In this document: positions 1 to 11,311 of the stretch, in pieces
Layout: each line of letters opens with the position of its first letter
How positions within the stretch are numbered: position 1 is the stretch's first letter
Assembly: GCF_000344685.1 (NCBI RefSeq)
Contig: NW_006920422.1
Coordinates: 333,373-397,372, forward strand
Length of the DNA: 64,000 bases
Direction of reading: 5' to 3'
From: Gloeophyllum trabeum ATCC 11539
Taxonomy: Eukaryota > Basidiomycota > Agaricomycetes > Gloeophyllales > Gloeophyllaceae
Notes under the pieces: generated by a model
The model's database searches: none
What the model was told of the DNA's origin: nothing
The model's input: the letters and a program-made list of their open reading frames with translations, nothing else
Made by a program: the position numbers and the translations under genes

Positions 1-3000
1 CTGGCTTGACTTGGTGACAGGCCCGAGCCAGCTCAAGCCAGGCCAAAGCCCGGGGCTCCGAGCCAAGCCAGGCCCTGCACATCACTAATCCAGTATCAGC
101 CACTGAAGGTTGTTTTATAGAGCCTGCTGCAGCTGTAGTTAATGTCTGGTGCTCAATTTATCTACCTCACAAGCATTAACAATACACCATTGATGGATTG
201 ACAGTGTTTCTGGAGCTTAGCAATAGATCCGAAACCCCTCCCGCCATGCATCTTGGCCGTTGTGCATTGCCCGGAGGACTGTGGGATAATTTCGGGAGAC
301 TCCGAGATCCATTTTAGACACCCAATAAACTCTATACCATACCTGCAAACTATCTTGCGGATTTTAGTACTGGATTATTCGGGTAATCACAAAAGAGCGC
401 GCAGGGAATAAAAGAGCGCGGGTCAGGAAAGCGCGGAGCTGCGGGAAAAGCGCGCTGAGTCGAAAAGCGCGCCGAATAATTATTGTGCAAACGGAACGTC
501 ATAATGATGGGCCAGTCTATGGACAGCTGGACGCCACACAAACTAAGTTCCCTCACACACTTATCCGAGCAGCGCGATGATATGAAAACTCCGAGCATGC
601 TCTGCCCCGCCCGGGGGCCTCGGATATGACTCAAGAGGGTCAGTGGCATGCAACATCGGTGAAGATTCGTATTGCCGCCCTTCATAGTGCTAAGCAGAAT
701 ATTTACTTCGGAACAATGTGATGCAGGGTCTGGCCGGCTTCCTGAAAGATATCATCTCATATGTGATCATCATGCTAGTCATCAGTATCATGCTAGTCAT
801 CAGTGGAACATCAGTTCCCGAACACTGCTTGGTTTATTTGTGAGGGTTCTCGGGCTGATAGAGTTCTGTGAAGAATGGTATAAGGTCTGCGCGAGTAGCG
901 GGTTATGCCCTTTCTCAATGGCTCTGCTACTAGACAGCACCTATGGTGCTGCATACATTGGAATTACCATCTCCCTTGTGTACGATAAGCTTTTCAACTT
1001 CCCAACTTTTATGCTAAATGTCATTTCAGGCTGTATGGTGTAACTGCTGCACAGACAATTGAGTATTACAGGCGATATCCTAAAGATGGCCCTTTCCAGA
1101 AGGGACTAGTGAGTCCTTTGTCCATGTATATCTTACTGTTCAATAATCCCTCATGCTTTGGAACTGAGTAGGTTAGCTGTGTCTGGTTGGTGAGTCCCAC
1201 ATGATATTCATACTTTGGCTTTAGCTCAATCCATACAGCTGGACACATTGTATGAAGTGTTTGTTATCCATGCTCTATGGCACTATCTGGTGGAGGGCAA
1301 AGGCAATAAACTGCCACTCTTGAGTGCTAACTGGTAAGCCAACCTTAGATCTAAAACTACTGCATGGTCTAACAACTAGTTCAGGAGCCTCATTGTAAGC
1401 AGGCTTGTAGTGTGCATAGGGACTTGTACTAAGTTGACTTTCCTGACCATTGTTAGTCCCAAGTAGTGGCAGGGGTAGCTACCTTTTGTCTATGTGATGA
1501 CTGATGCTCTGAACAGACTGTTTTCTCAGGAGATTGTCATTGTTATAGTTGAATGGTCAGTACCAGCTTTAAGAGTCTCATAATTTCATTGGCTCACTGA
1601 AATCATGGACACAGCTTCTTTATATATAGAATTACAAGGTGTAAGTTTACTCCATGGCCATACCAACGCAACATCCTGAACAGTACTATTATCCACAGTT
1701 GGTGGCATAAAGTGGCTCTCAATCTTAGTGGGTCTCTTAAGATGACAGCAATTTAAACAACACTCAGACAGCCAATAGTTCCTTCCTTCTCTTGCTAATT
1801 TTGGTCAGTGCTGCTAGGAAGTCAGGATTACACATAACTAACTTGGCTTGCTGCAGGAGTTGGCCTGGGTGGGTCCAATATCAATATTAGTCTCCAGCTA
1901 TATTGACATTACTCTGCCACAGCCTATGCTGCCAAGTGGTATGTGCTTACCTTTAGCATGCAATGATACCTAGAGTAACTCCTTGACCTGCTCAGCTATC
2001 GCCTACCACAATTCACTTATGCAACCCATGACAAGGTGAGTAAGGTCATCAGTCACCACTTCTCACTCCCTCTCATATTTCATCTAGTGGTTGATATGTT
2101 TGGGTGGTGGTCTGAGGGCCGTAATTGCCTTGGCTATAGCTGTTATCATGTGTTGCCAGCTGCATAAGAGAGGAGAGGTGGGGCTCCCAACTACAAGGTG
2201 TTTGGCACTTCCAAAGGTCTTAGCTGTGATTGATGGGGACTACTTGCCAGAGACCTTGTTGGTAGGCTTGTGACTTATGCAGTGAGCACAGGGATTTTGA
2301 CAAGGTGTGTGTTACATGGTTTATATTTCCATATGGATTTTCTTGAAAGCACTATTCCTAGCTTGTTCTCCTGTGCATATGTTTTTGTGGTCTGTCCTCC
2401 ATTCCTAGCATCATCCAAGTGATCATTCCACTGAAGAGACATCCATAGTATGTGGCAGCACCAGAGGAAATGTACTATATTGCTTTGTATGCCATTGATG
2501 TAAAAAGTATGGTATGGCTTTGTTATCATTACGTCCTGACGCACCTGATCATTATATCTCCTCAGTGTATGTGAACTCTATGATGGCTGTGTAGGTCCAG
2601 AAGTTCATGTAACCTAGCCATTTTACTCACGATGTCTACAACTAGTTTAAATGGTCGTCAGGATCTTCGCAAGATCGCCGGAGCACACCCTAATGTCTGG
2701 AACAGTGAATAGTCAGTATGGAGCAACTCTGCATTTGCATTGTCGCACCTCCACTTGGAATCCGACAGTTTGTGTTAAGCATGTTGGTAATGCAGCCTGT
2801 CTGCTACGATGCTTCTTGAATTTGATTATCCATCCGGAACGGCTTTGACGTACCTGCATAGGCTGAAGTGAGAGGAGCGTGCAGGATACCATGACACCCT
2901 AAGTCTGAAGCGAACGAAGCAAGTTCACCTAATTCAGCCTTGGACAAAAGGCGATATCTCTCGCAATCATGCATAGGACAATGTACCTCAGGCTAGTCAA

Positions 3001-3269
3001 TGAGCTTGGATGGGACTTCAACTCGGGAACATCCCAGCACTGAGTCAACGTTGTTCCCAATCCGAAGCGCGATTATATATGTCACATACTGCAGATGACC
3101 GTGTCTGAAGATCTGATATCCCGCCCCAGGGCATCGTGGAATCGAAAAATTCAATATTCAAGCATAGAGCGAAAGTTCGAGGATATCAGACGGAATTGGC
3201 TTGTCTCTCACGGCTACCATCTCCCATACCGTTGCCATACCGTATCGCACTTCGACGCCGATCGAGACT
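1..3269. other. Gene-free 5' block with CpG-depleted interior
   Basis: No credible gene is visible. The first ~90 bases are rich in short repeated GAGCCA/CCAGGCC words. An exact 18-bp tandem duplication lies at 769-804. From about 1081 to 2520 CpG dinucleotides almost vanish (three seen), while both flanks are CpG-containing. ORFs here are short and match no family I recognise. The interior is probably a decayed, formerly methylated repeat; the remainder is promoter-side DNA of the next gene. Confidence 0.6.
769..804. repeat. Exact 18-bp tandem duplication
   Basis: The 18-mer ATCATGCTAGTCATCAGT occurs twice back to back. It is a simple local duplication with no visible function. Confidence 0.9.
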
Positions 3270-4589
3270 ATGCAGACGGACCCACAAGGATCTGCGTCGT
3301 TCTCTGCTGAATCTTATTTCGCGACGCAGCCTGCACCAGCATCTTTAGATAATGACCGGCAACGGGTCCGCGCTTTCGTGCGCAGGCAGTCGGAGCAGGG
3401 GAATAAGGTGGTCCTGGTGACGGTGAGCGCGCCCTGACGGACGCCATTGGTATTATTATTGCTTAGCTCAGTTCTGGTGGATAGAGTGGAGGAACGACGG
3501 TCCCGCTAGAGCGCAATATGTGAGCTCATCGCACGCATGATCGCGAGGCTCGCATATGACGGCTTGTGCGCATTTCAGGGTACGGTTCTTGGACAACTTC
3601 AGTGCAGGTGCGCCGTTACGACGATGAGAGAGTGATCTTGTCTGAGCTATTGCCCAGGCACTCGAGGAGCTACCTCTGCGGAGTACTTTCTGAAGGCGGG
3701 CTACGCTGTCATATTCATGCACCGCCAATTCAGCTTGCAACCGTTTAGCAGACACTACTCGCACTCCACCAACCCCTTCCTTGACTTCCTCGAGATCGAG
3801 CACAAGCCTGCACCGAATGAATCCTTATCCACCACGCCCGAAATCACTGTAACGCCGGAGAAGAGAGAGGACCTGCTTTCAGTGCTGACGGCTTACAAGA
3901 AAGTACACCGTGATGGGACAATGCTAACTCTATCCTTCGTGACGGTGAACGACTACTTGTGGCTTCTGAGGGGTGTCAGTGAAGAACTGTCTGAAATGGG
4001 AAGGGATGCGATGTACTATCTTGCTGCAGCGGTCAGCGATTTCTTTCTGCCGAGACAGAAGATGGTGAGGGCGCAGTCCATTGATCGGGAATCCTTGCTT
4101 GACTCCGTCATTATAGTCCGAACATAAGATCCAATCCGGGAAAGGCAGCCTTCATATTGAGATGGATCAAGTGCCCAAGATATTGAAACCCATGGTTGAC
4201 GAATGGACCAGGGAAGGATTTATCGTCTCGTTCAAGGTTCGCACGGCTTGGATACTTGAGCCTTGGTCCTTTGGACTTACGAAGCACATCAGCTGGAAAC
4301 CGATCCTCAACTGCTGCTGCCGAAGTGCCGTCAAGCCCTGGAACGATACGGTCATCAGGTAGTGATCGGCAATGATCTGAACCGTAGGAAATTCGAGGTT
4401 GTCTTTGTCTCTCGCATTGCCCCAAAGAAGGATCCGGCGCATCCTGCGGCCACCAATATAGACGACGATACATTCACAGAGTCGTGGTTGCGCTTGAGCG
4501 AGAAGGATACGCATACCCGAGAGATCGAAGAAGACATAGTGAACGAGCTAGTGAGACGGCATCGAACGTGGATGAACAACGGTCGGTAG
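3270..4589 (+). CDS. CAB2: Phosphopantothenate--cysteine ligase (CAB2/PPCS)
   Basis: Joins 4'-phosphopantothenate to cysteine in the second step of coenzyme A synthesis, in the cytosol. Six exons: 3270-3422, 3485-3519, 3579-3607, 3658-4064, 4117-4236 and 4293-4589, giving 346 aa with an intact frame. Joined exons restore the family's core motifs: SGGTTVPLE early on, then RFLDNFSAGTRG across two junctions, the AAAVSDF segment, and HKIQSG after the fourth intron. The length fits eukaryotic PPCS, a stand-alone ligase without the CoaC decarboxylase part. The ATG at 3270 is the first in-frame ATG; an upstream TTG extends the same frame but is unlikely to be used. Exons 2 and 3 are very small (35 and 29 nt), so automatic gene callers may miss the NFSAGT core. 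Identification is firm; the N-terminal ~25 residues are not conserved. Confidence 0.93.
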
Positions 4590-5234
4590 CTCAAGTAGTA
4601 TACCTAATAAAGTGGCGTATGTTTCTGTGACTCGAGCCGGATGCCTGTCGCATGCGTATACCTGCTAGACGCACTCGAGCAGCGCTATCGTTGCGGTCCA
4701 TTCATCTTTGATTGTTCCTCTTGTGCGCACCAGCCAGTCGCGCGGGACATTCACTGGGACGACTACTAACATATCGATTTTTGAGAACCCGCTATCTGAA
4801 AGCACCTTTTCCTCAGAGGTCGGCCTATGTCTGGAATATAATCAGAATAAGAAGGCATCCATTATGGTCGTTGGATCTATATGACCCTCAAGTCGTGAAT
4901 ACCGAGTCCCAGTCATGATGCATGATGTGGCATGATGTGGCACGGTGTGGCACTTGCATCTGGTAGCGTGCGAATCGAAGTCTCCCGAAGTGCACATGGT
5001 TCCCACACGGGCTGTCGTCGTCTTTCCTCGCGATCGTCAGTCTCAGTCTGCAGCCAGTCTCCAGGAGGTCTTCGCCAACGTCGAGCTAGGCAGCGCCGAA
5101 CGCTCAGCCCCCCTGCGTACGCGTAATTCTGCGCTTTTTCCGGTCGTCTAATATGACATGAGCTCTTCATCTAGGGACCGTCGTATGCAGCGCTCGATCA
5201 AACGTGCCCGACGGCGTCGACTTCGAGCATCCGT
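4590..5234. other. Intergenic, contains short tandem repeat
   Basis: Spacer between CAB2 and the PPR-like gene. At 4914-4950 a decamer CATGATGTGG is repeated, twice exactly and once as CACGGTGTGG, preceded by a partial unit. In the frame of the next gene a stop lies at 5172-5174, so that gene cannot extend past it. No other gene seen. Confidence 0.6.
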
Positions 5235-7460
5235 ATGTTGACATGGGGCCTTGCACTAGCGTCGGCCAGCCTTTCAGCCACCGCTCGCCCAAGCGTTGGC
5301 TTATGTCTGCCGAGATGGTCGTCCCGTATCTGGTCCCTTAAGAAGAACTCGTCTAGCGCATCTTTCACGTTATCGGACAAAACGCCAGCCAGGAAAATGG
5401 TCGAAGAACACCCGTATCCACAGACCTCTCCAGATACCTCCCTTTTTGAGGAGGCTACTCCGGAATATCGTGTAAATCGGTTCGCGGTGTCACAGACTCC
5501 AGGCGACGTAGACTACGCGCAACAGTTTCCTTGCTATCCACTGTATCGCGCCATGGTTGAGCGCAGATACGTGGATGGTGATCGGGTCCGCTTGGACTTG
5601 CTGAAGATGGGTGTGACTATCAGGCCGGACACTATCTATGCCTATCCCGCTTTGCACGCTCTCAAGTTCGCATCCGAGCCTCATCGCTTTGAAGCCTTTT
5701 CTACATGGCTATCCCTCCTACCCGAACGTTCGTATGTCGTCCCGGAGGAGACTTTGGACCCGCTCCGGTCAATAGTAAATATACTGGCGCGAAATCTGGA
5801 CCGGGCAGGCCCTTTGTCCCCCCCGGATTTGCGCCCCGCCATGTATTTCGCCGTCGTATGCGTCTCGAAAGGATACAACCTCGGCTTTGCAGGAACATGC
5901 CTTTGGAGAATCATGCGGTTAGCCGATTCTGAAACTGCTGTTGCTTTTCTGCAGGATCTCGTCGCGGCGTACAAGAAAAACACCACACAAATAGATCCCG
6001 GCCGGATTGCAGATTGGTATACACGTTCTATCAGAATTCAATGTATCGCAGGGCGGTACGACGCGTGTTTCAAACTCCTGAAGATTGCTCTTCAACAAAG
6101 GATCCCAGTTCCCATCAGTGAAACGCTGTCTTACATCTTAGGCAGGCTGAAGGCGAGGGGTCAGATGGACGTCCTCGCTGATGTTGCACCCAACATGTTC
6201 AAGCCTGAATACGCGTCGTCGTTTAGCACCGCGCAATCGAAGAAGCTCGCCCTGGCTGATACCCCATTAACCCCAGATATCGGTATCGTCAAACAACTGC
6301 GCGAGCTCCGTATAGCTTTGGGATCATCCACGCCTCCTAGGGCCACAGCCATAGCTAGCTTTCTCCTGGCGTACAGATCTCTCGGCAGAAGTCGCGCTTG
6401 TATCCTACTTCACGGCAAAGCCATGCGACACAAAGCCACCATCCGTGGGTGGGTGATGGCTGAAATGATCTACCACTTGGAGATGGGTAACCCTCTTGGG
6501 GCTCTGGTGCGGTATAATCGCGTTTTCAATCCGACAATCATCGCGAGGGAGAAGATAGAGAGTGTTATAAAGGAGTACGCGCCCGCCGAACGTCGGTTCT
6601 TGAGAACCCAAGAGCCTCAGGACAAACTGGATCCCAGCCCTGCCGACACCGTATATGCATGGACTGCCTTGCTACGCCTGTGTCGACGGAAGGAGGAAAG
6701 GGAGGATCTGTATGCTTTTATGTTAAGTAACGCCGAAGCCACAATGCGACAAACACCGGAGTCCATGACAGACGTCCTTCAGGTTGAGGATGAATCTCCT
6801 GATACGTCGTCCCCGGAGACCCCTAATCTGCCACTGTCGCGACTGGAGCGTCCAGTGCCTGCTACCGCCGGCCCCGGCTTGATTCTACACCCCTTTTACT
6901 TCGTTCCCTTCATAAAGGAGTTTGGGTATTACGCAGGACCCGACCGAGCTTACAGGGTGTTCAACGATATGGCAGAGTTCGGGCTTCGAGCGGACAGCTA
7001 CTGCGCCTCTGCCGTGATTGAGGTTTACGCGAGATATGGGCGATTAACCAAAGTCATTGAAATGCTTGATAGGTGGGAACGCCAGGGCGTTGTGACCAGA
7101 GCGGCGGTGAGGACAGACGTGTCGTACCCTCTGGCCGAGGCACCTAGTCTCGCGGTGTACACGGCCATCATGCAGGGATTGGTGAGCTACCGCGCCACAC
7201 GGGGCGCCCTCCTAATCAGGGAGCGACTCGTAGAGAAGTTTAACTATGTCTACGGCACCAACCCTCATACCGATCGCGTGTTCGATGTGCACGACAAGCT
7301 AATGCTCCGATGGCAGAAACGTGTAAGTTATTCGATCAATTGTCTAGTCACAGCTGACGACCATGTCTAGCTTCGGAAGAGGCAAGAGCCTGAGCTAAGT
7401 CAGGCGCAGCAGTTGGGCTCATCACGGACTATACATCCGTCCACCGTCCAACTCTCGTGA
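5235..7460 (+). CDS. PPR-like helical-repeat protein, probably mitochondrial
   Basis: Long exon 5235-7322, a 48-bp intron (GTAAGT...CTAG) and a final exon 7371-7460, giving 725 aa. Without splicing the frame closes at 7370 inside the intron; splicing adds a basic tail ending at 7460. The N-terminus is rich in Ser, Arg and Leu and poor in acidic residues, as expected for a mitochondrial presequence. The C-terminal third has helical-repeat wording typical of pentatricopeptide repeats (a GPDRAYRVFNDMAEFGLRAD stretch followed by YCASAVIEVYARYGR). Such proteins usually bind organellar RNA and act in processing or translation. The central region is diverged, so the number of repeats cannot be stated and the RNA target is unknown. 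The PPR assignment rests on a few repeats only. Confidence 0.7.
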
Positions 7461-7931
7461 AATACCGACAAGACTGGCTCGACTATGCTACCATCTTTAT
7501 CTGCATGCAGCCAGGATGTTGAGCGCAAAACGATTCCGCTAGGCCCCCTTGCACCACCGGGCGACGCCCAAATACTGCTTTTCTAGCCTGTTCGACGAGG
7601 CTGCTGGGGGTTGCACGACCGCTGGCAGCCAAGTCTCATGCTGCCATCATGCTAAAGAACAGATGTGTTCGGTATAGCAACAATTATGTTGACACGGACA
7701 TTCCAGTTGCAATGTTCGACTTGAAAGTATAAGGTATATGGAAAAATTAATGCTACTGTACAGTCCAACCTGTCTGTTCATAGATAGAGTAAGTCAGGGG
7801 TAGTGCGTACGACGCAGATATGCATCCAAAGGCTGGAAGAAGAAATATGGGTGGAATGAATGAAAGTGAAAATGGGTCAGGCAGGCGAGCACATTACAAA
7901 CTGAAATCAATGACTGCAAACCGTCCGTTCA
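7461..7931. other. Convergent 3' intergenic region
   Basis: Lies between the 3' ends of the PPR-like gene (+) and the surface-protein gene (-). It is AT-richer than its surroundings, fitting two facing 3' UTRs. No gene seen. Confidence 0.6.
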
Positions 7932-9456
7932 TTAAGCTCGAATATTAGTATACGCCGGAGGTAACTCGACTGTCTCCGGCTCATCCGGCGCGATGTCGGG
8001 CTGCGGCGGCGGGCCAGCATCCTCATGCTGCACGATATTGACAGGCTTCAGCTCCGGCGGTCGTGGCGATTTTCGAGTCCCACGCGAGCTGGCACCCGCC
8101 GTGTGCGGCGCCAGAGTACTCGTCGCGCCCAGCGACGTGGTCGACGCTCTCCTACTCCCGGCGCCCAACGCTGACGCAGCGCCGTGCTCTTGAGCACCTA
8201 CTGACGAGGCTTCGGTGGGATCAGGGAGTACAAAGGGCTCAGGGCGGTAGTACGCCTGTTGCGTCTCGGGTGCGTTAGGGTCGTTAGGGTCTTCGTGGAG
8301 GAGATCGACTTGGCGCTTGTTGTGGAAGCGGCGACGGCGGAAGAAGAAGAGGCCGAGCAGAGCGAGTACGATGAGACCGACAACCCCTCCGATCACACCA
8401 CCTATGAGAAAGAGGTGAGCAGGCAACCTCTATACACGAACGTAGGGTTATACGTACCGACTATGGCTCCCACATTGGTGCTTCCGGGGTGCGAGGGGTG
8501 TGAGCTTGGCAAGACCCAGGCAAAGTGCAAGACTTACTGGCTTCCACTACCATTACCATCGCCACTGCTCCCTCCTCCGCTGGTACCCGCACCACTCGTA
8601 CTTGTGGGATAACTCCCGCCAGCTGGTGAACCCGGCGTCGACGAGGGCGAGTTGTTGTTTAAGCAAGAGCCATCGTTGTTCGAGCCCGATTGAACTGTGA
8701 GGGGGACACTCCCGCCGACGCCGAACCCGCGGTTATCACCACACGTCAGGAGCACCTGCGTACCGCCCCGAATAGACGGTGTCCAACTAAACCCAGCGCC
8801 CGTGCCTACTACATTCGTGATTGGCCCCTCGGGGATGGCGAACGACTCGCCACCAGGGATCACACCGAAAAAGTATGGGGTCCTACGCGTCATGTAAATC
8901 AGCCGTGGAGGTCTGCGTCGGCGAGGCAACGTACCCTTGAGGATCTCCTTGATCCCACCATAACCGCGTAGCTTGACACTGCACTAACTGATTTGGCGGG
9001 TCGATCTTGAACGTGAAATCGGGGCTGACGTTGGTGCTTGCGTCGTAGCAACTGGCATCGTCGCTCTGGAGAACGGTCGCCGCCACACTGGTACCACCGC
9101 TACCAAACCCCGTGCTGTCGCTCATCTGCCCGCAAGATCAGTCCGCGCTCAAGGACAGGTGCAAAGCGGCATACCACCGCCACGAACTGCGAGTTCGTGG
9201 GATACTTGAGTTGCAAAGAGGTCGACGTGTCCGTAAAATTCTGCTGGATGATCCTGCGTGCTTCGACATTATTGGGGAGGGGAGACGCTCCGAAAGGAAT
9301 GATGAGGAGAGAGTAAGGGGGTGAGCCCGACCCGGTAATCCGAACGTCGAGGTTCTGGCATTGCCTCGGCGTACTCGTGATGTTGAAGGAATAGGAGGCG
9401 ACCGCTGCGGGGTATAGGAGAGCGCATGTCACCGCCAACAGGGGGGAGACGAACAT
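7932..9456 (-). CDS. Secreted-domain single-pass membrane protein, function unknown
   Basis: Five exons on the minus strand (9456-9175, 9125-8935, 8882-8538, 8504-8458, 8401-7932) give 444 aa. Residues ~1-25 form a signal peptide (MFVSPLLAVTCALL..). The extracellular part has paired cysteines and a conserved-looking WDQGDPQG / PYFFGVIPGG patch, and ends in a Ser/Gly/Thr-rich stalk. A glycine-rich transmembrane helix (VGAIVGGVIGGVVGLIVLAL) follows, with a stop-transfer RRRR and a disordered cytoplasmic tail ending in PPAYTN. The ATG at 9456 is chosen because it starts directly on the signal peptide; an upstream TTG is in frame. This architecture is widespread in basidiomycetes and is often annotated only as a transmembrane protein with a TM_EGFR-like segment. 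A cell-surface sensor or wall-associated role is an inference. Confidence 0.82.
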
Positions 9457-11311
9457 GCTCAGCGTCAAGACGGAAAACAGTGCTCCACCGGCAGGTCGAT
9501 GCAGGGATGCATGAACGAGTGAGAGACGAGAACTATGACACAGCTGATGCGCTAGGCAATTTGCGATGTGATGTGACTGTCACTTGTTTCACAGCGGCGG
9601 AGTCCGGCACTTTCGCTGCTGGTTTCTCGATGGAGAACACTTGCGCATAAGCCTTGATATAAGGTTACAAAGATGCAGATGCGACATAGGCCTGAGCAGC
9701 GAAAAATGTGATCTTCCAGTGTCCTCCCTCCGAGCTATTGGACGGACACTCACGAAGATCTTGGATTTCAAGAAAGGAAATCGGAGCCCACGCGTGATTA
9801 CCCCAGACGTAACCCGGAGAACGCGAGTTCCTGTGAGTTCATACGAAGCACAACACCCAAGGCACGTCGCACGATCTTGGTTCGATGAGGAGAAGGTTTG
9901 GGGAGCTCAACGGAATCCCATGAGAGGTATATCGAGTGCTGGGCATGTTCGCGGGAGAAGACTGAAATAGCAGACAAGTCCGCAGCAAGCCCGGAATTAT
10001 TGGGAATCGCATACCTGTGGACGGAGCTACGACGGATAACCACAATACTGGCACGTCAGCTTGAAATTGTTGTGGCAAGCGGGCTATTAGCCATCAAAAG
10101 GACGTTGAGCCCCTGCGAACATTAGTACCTGAGTAACTGCTGGTGTAAATGTTTCTGTGTCTGCCAAAGGTATTTATTCTGCGGTTAGAAAGCCAGGAAT
10201 TCTCGTCCTGTGTGATAGTTGTATCCACAACGGTGCAAAAAGGTGAGAGCATGCGATACTGGCAACCACGAATTAACATAGCCCATAGTTGCGAGACTGA
10301 GCAGGGCGTACAAGCTCACTTTCCGGCGGGCATCCAACGATATCGGAGTCCCGGTATGTAATCCTCATACGATGCGTCATCATAGAAGTTAGAGTTTGAG
10401 GCCCGGTAAGTCATCCGTCTGTGGCATAGCGCTATCTCACTTACTCACATTGATAGCTCATTTATCTGGCGATGTGTCCCAGCTTCTCGAGTCACCATTG
10501 GACGAGGGTATCTAAGCTGGCGTGTTCACAGCATCAGGTTACCGTTCTGGACACAAAACCTCGACCCCGGGCCTGTCTGTGGAGGCCTTGAGCGGTCCTC
10601 GGATGTATGCGCCATGCATTGGAAATTATCACTCAGGCCAAACCCGCTCCTCACCTCATTGTATGCGCCCTCTTTCAGCTGCATGCGCATCTCGCGTCGA
10701 GTTACCGATGAATCCGGTCGGCACCTGCATCTCCCCTGATTGCATGACGTGCGTTCTCTTACGATTCGAGAGGTATATGCGCGCATTGCCTCGTAGGCAA
10801 AGGATTCGTTCTTTTTTCGCAGGAGCATGCCGCATCTGCTACTTCACCGACCTATGACCCCCCGACAGCCCCCGTAACTCCCTGCCAGCCCAGACGGGCG
10901 GGCCGCTGCTGCGGGCATCAGCTTCGTAGACTTATCTGGCAATCTACACTGCCACGCACCGCATAACGCCCGGAGGCTTTCGCGTCTCGGAGACGACGCC
11001 CACAAGGACCTACAACGCGCATCAAGCGGGGTTTTCACTTTATGCACTGTCGGGCTCGACGACGGGGGGCGACTGAGAGGTGATGGTCGGCGCTGAGCGG
11101 TGACTGTCGGCGTCCAGTGGCAAGCCGGGAGATGCCGATGTTTGTTTGGTCCTCGATCCGGCCCCAATAAAATACGGTTCAAGCAGGGGTATCCTTTCAC
11201 CTTCGTCCTGGTTGACGACGACGACGACGAACACGACGGATATCCTATACCACACTTCTAATCTTCATTCTATACCATCATTACACCTATTTCTCCTACT
11301 CTCTTTTAATA
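9457..11311. other. Divergent intergenic region, ~1.85 kb
   Basis: Shared upstream region of the surface-protein gene (-) and the kinase gene (+). Several ORFs of 60-130 codons occur but none shows family motifs, plausible splice structure or consistent coding composition. A pyrimidine-rich stretch near 11265-11305 precedes the kinase start and may mark its 5' UTR. Nothing else recognised. Confidence 0.5.

Noticed and set aside
9584..9970. 128-codon plus-strand frame upstream of the kinase
   Set aside because: No motif, no splice sites and random-like composition.
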